Below are positions 62,037 through 64,000 of a stretch of 64,000 nt of DNA, in pieces; the first letter of the stretch is position 1; every line of letters begins with the position of its first letter. The stretch is from Novosphingobium sp. GTDB lineage: Bacteria; Pseudomonadota; Alphaproteobacteria; Sphingomonadales; Sphingomonadaceae. The notes beneath the pieces are model-generated. The model saw nothing but the letters and a program-made list of their open reading frames with translations, was not told the origin of the DNA and did no database searches. The translations under genes were made by a program, and so were the position numbers. The stretch lies in the NCBI GenBank assembly GCA_017744735.1, contig JAGIAR010000003.1, positions 186,001 to 250,000 on the forward strand, read 5' to 3'.

Positions 62037-64000
62037 ATGAAATTGAAGTACCTTCTGGCCGCCAGCGTCGTCAGCCTGTCTGCCGGCGTGATTCTTCCCG
62101 CTCCGCTCGCGGCGCAGGAAACCACCTCGGCGGTCACCGGGCAGGTGGTCGATGACAACGGCAACGCCGTCGCCGGAGCGACGGTCACCGTCACCCATGT
62201 TCCCTCGGGCACGACCTCGGTCGGCACTTCCAACGCCTCGGGCAGCTACACGCTGCGCGGCCTGCGTCCGGGCGGGCCCTACACGATCACGGTCGATGCC
62301 AGCGGCTATGCCGAGCAGACCGTCAACGACGTCTCGCTGACGCTGGGCGATGTCACCAACGTGCCGGTGCAGATCACCGGCAATGCGATCGTGGTGACCG
62401 CCGCCGCTGTCGGCGCGAACAACCAGGTCCGCGGCTCGCAGTCGAGCTACGATTCCGACCAGATCAGCGACATCGTCTCGGCCCGCCGCGACGTGCGCGA
62501 CATCATCCGCCGCGACCCGATGTCGGCCTACAACCCGAACATCGGCGGCGTGACGATCGCCGGCGGCAACATCCGCACCCAGCGCTTCTCGGTCGACGGC
62601 CTGCAGCTGCAGGACAGCTTCGGCCTCAACTACGGCGGTCTCCCCTCGACCCGCGGCATCGTCTCGATCGAGGCGATCGACCAGCTCACCGTCAAGGCGG
62701 CGCCGTTCGACATCTCGGAAGGCAACTTCCAGGGCGGCGCGGTCAACGTGGTGCTCAAGTCGGGCACCAACGACATCCACTTCAGCGCGTTCCACACCTG
62801 GGGCGGCGACTGGGGCACCGGGAATTTGACCCGCGACAACCAGACGCTCCCGAGCGGCACCAAGAAGGTCGGCAAGACGACTATCCTCGATTTCCGCAAC
62901 TGGGGCTTCAGCCTGTCGGGCCCGCTGATCGAGGACAAATTGTTCGTCGCGGCGACCTATGAATACCTCAGCGAAGGTGCGGCCAACACCTACGGCACGA
63001 CCGACGGTTCGGCCGCGAACACGGTGCCCGGGCTGACCCAGGCGCAAGTCGACAACGTGATCGATATCTTCAACTCGGCCGGCTACGACGACTACAACGT
63101 CGGCAACGTTCCGGGCGCGCTGTCGGAAGTCGACAAGAAGGGCTCGATCAAGGTCGACTGGAACATCACCGACGGCCAGCGCTTCACCGCGACTTATATC
63201 CATCACGAAAACTCGCTGCCGAACTTCGCCACCGGCGCCGCCACCGGCAGCAGCAGCACCTCCACCCCCTACATCCAGCTGCAGTCCAACCAGTACAAGC
63301 TGAGCGAATTCACCAACGCCGTGTCGGGCCAGTTGAACTCGCAGTGGACCAGCAACTTCTCGACCGAACTGCGCGGCGCCTACAAATACTACAAGCGCGG
63401 CCAGGATGCGTGGTCGGGCGCCGACTATGCCCAGTTCGCGGTCTGCCTCGATCCGACCAGCCAGGGCGGCTATTACGATCCGGCAAACGCCTCGGCCACC
63501 GCCTCCGCGACCAAGTGCACGGACACGCCCACCGGCGTCCCGATCGTCCGCATGGGTCCGGACACGCCGCGTCAGGCGAACCTGTTCCACAGTTACCAGA
63601 CCAGCTTCACCGCCAACGCGCAGCTCGCGCTCGGCGATCACAACATCAAGCTGGAAGGCGACTTCGTCCGGACGCGGATCTACAACCTCTTTATCTACGG
63701 CGGCTCCTCGCTTTCGGCGGGTGCGACCGGCGGTGCGAACGGCGCGTATTATTTCGACTCGCTCGACGATTTCCAGAACCGCGTCGCCAACGAACTGTCG
63801 CTCAACGTTCCGACCACCGGCAACAAGGCCGATGGCGCGGTCGACTGGGCCTACAACATGTTCACCGTCGGCCTGCAGGACACTTGGCGTCCGTTCAGCA
63901 ACTTCACGATCAACGCCGGCGGCCGTTACGACTTCTACACCTCGGACAAGCCCGAGCTGAACAGCTCGCTTGTGACCCGCTATTCGTCGCTCTATCCGGG
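62037..64000 (+). CDS. Oar-like TonB-dependent receptor, 5' part, cut by window end
   Basis: 654 codons of an outer-membrane receptor that continues beyond the window. A signal peptide (about 1-26, cut after LAAQ/AA region) is followed by a carboxypeptidase-regulatory-like domain (about 30-110: VTGQVVDDNGNAVAGATVTV, LRGLRPGGPYTITVDASGY), then a plug domain (about 135-260: RDVRDIIRRDPMSAYNPN, QRFSVDGLQLQDSFGLNYGG, GAVNVVLKSGTN) and beta-barrel strands. This is the Oar/SusC-like organisation of large sphingomonad receptors with no cognate enzyme genes nearby. The end of the gene and the C-terminal TonB-receptor motif are not visible. Confidence 0.9.
   Translation, partial: MKLKYLLAASVVSLSAGVILPAPLAAQETTSAVTGQVVDDNGNAVAGATVTVTHVPSGTTSVGTSNASGSYTLRGLRPGGPYTITVDASGYAEQTVNDVSLTLGDVTNVPVQITGNAIVVTAAAVGANNQVRGSQSSYDSDQISDIVSARRDVRDIIRRDPMSAYNPNIGGVTIAGGNIRTQRFSVDGLQLQDSFGLNYGGLPSTRGIVSIEAIDQLTVKAAPFDISEGNFQGGAVNVVLKSGTNDIHFSAFHTWGGDWGTGNLTRDNQTLPSGTKKVGKTTILDFRNWGFSLSGPLIEDKLFVAATYEYLSEGAANTYGTTDGSAANTVPGLTQAQVDNVIDIFNSAGYDDYNVGNVPGALSEVDKKGSIKVDWNITDGQRFTATYIHHENSLPNFATGAATGSSSTSTPYIQLQSNQYKLSEFTNAVSGQLNSQWTSNFSTELRGAYKYYKRGQDAWSGADYAQFAVCLDPTSQGGYYDPANASATASATKCTDTPTGVPIVRMGPDTPRQANLFHSYQTSFTANAQLALGDHNIKLEGDFVRTRIYNLFIYGGSSLSAGATGGANGAYYFDSLDDFQNRVANELSLNVPTTGNKADGAVDWAYNMFTVGLQDTWRPFSNFTINAGGRYDFYTSDKPELNSSLVTRYSSLYP

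Overview
The window looks like the chromosome of an alphaproteobacterium of the order Sphingomonadales (Sphingomonas, Novosphingobium or Erythrobacter type). The grounds are the uniformly high G+C, an Entner-Doudoroff operon (zwf-edd-glk-eda) with a PEP-carboxylase-like gene attached, a pyrB/pyrC' pair, RcdA (DUF1465), two DUF465 proteins, a UrcA-family protein, an Oar-like TonB-dependent receptor, and dispersed palindromic repeats of the kind common in sphingomonads. Genus cannot be settled from the sequence alone. No rRNA, CRISPR array, insertion sequence or prophage was seen; there is one tRNA (Val-CAC).

Layout. 1-2.3 kb: the 3' end of der, a tautomerase, a YdcZ-like transporter, then bacterioferritin and its ferredoxin behind a Fur-box-like palindrome. 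2.3-7.7 kb: a DUF418 membrane protein, a Sel1/SPOR protein, and divergently a ParA-family ATPase, a probable ParA partner and a TPR/SPOR lipoprotein. 7.7-17.4 kb: housekeeping genes (pyrB with a catalytically degenerate pyrC', sppA, tRNA-Val, serS, surE, a LysM/M23 peptidase, rimO). 17.7-21.6 kb: a two-gene restriction island, a single-chain nuclease-methyltransferase whose specificity part has foreign base composition, overlapped by an Mrr-type endonuclease. 21.7-25.4 kb: a repeat, a type B carboxylesterase, an AlkB-like dioxygenase, YjbQ and a transglutaminase-like protein. 25.5-33.2 kb: the zwf-edd-glk-eda-ppc-like operon, every junction overlapping. 33.2-48 kb: cell-envelope and metabolic genes (L,D-transpeptidase, tilS, cpoB, a RodZ-like protein, ptsP, two divergent DUF465 genes, rcdA, glpK, an MBL-fold hydrolase, nadA, lipB, a PmtA-like methyltransferase).

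47.5-56.1 kb is an accessory catabolic block: a class II aldolase, an orphan 2Fe-2S subunit and an ArsC-like protein on the minus strand face a VOC protein, an MFS transporter, three paralogous cupins of the 2,4'-dihydroxyacetophenone dioxygenase type, an AraC regulator, an SDR and a zinc alcohol dehydrogenase. It reads as an inducible uptake-and-cleavage pathway for an unknown, perhaps aromatic, substrate. 56-64 kb: small proteins around an AT-richer spacer, a luciferase-like monooxygenase, a queuosine-precursor-type transporter, a CNT nucleoside transporter coupled to a 2OG-Fe(II) oxygenase, and the 5' part of a large Oar-like TonB-dependent receptor cut by the window end.

The points most worth a second look are the triple-cupin cluster, the PEP-carboxylase homologue with broken catalytic motifs inside the Entner-Doudoroff operon, the methyltransferase-Mrr pair, tilS with no ATG/GTG/TTG upstream of its P-loop, and the paired inverted-repeat elements.
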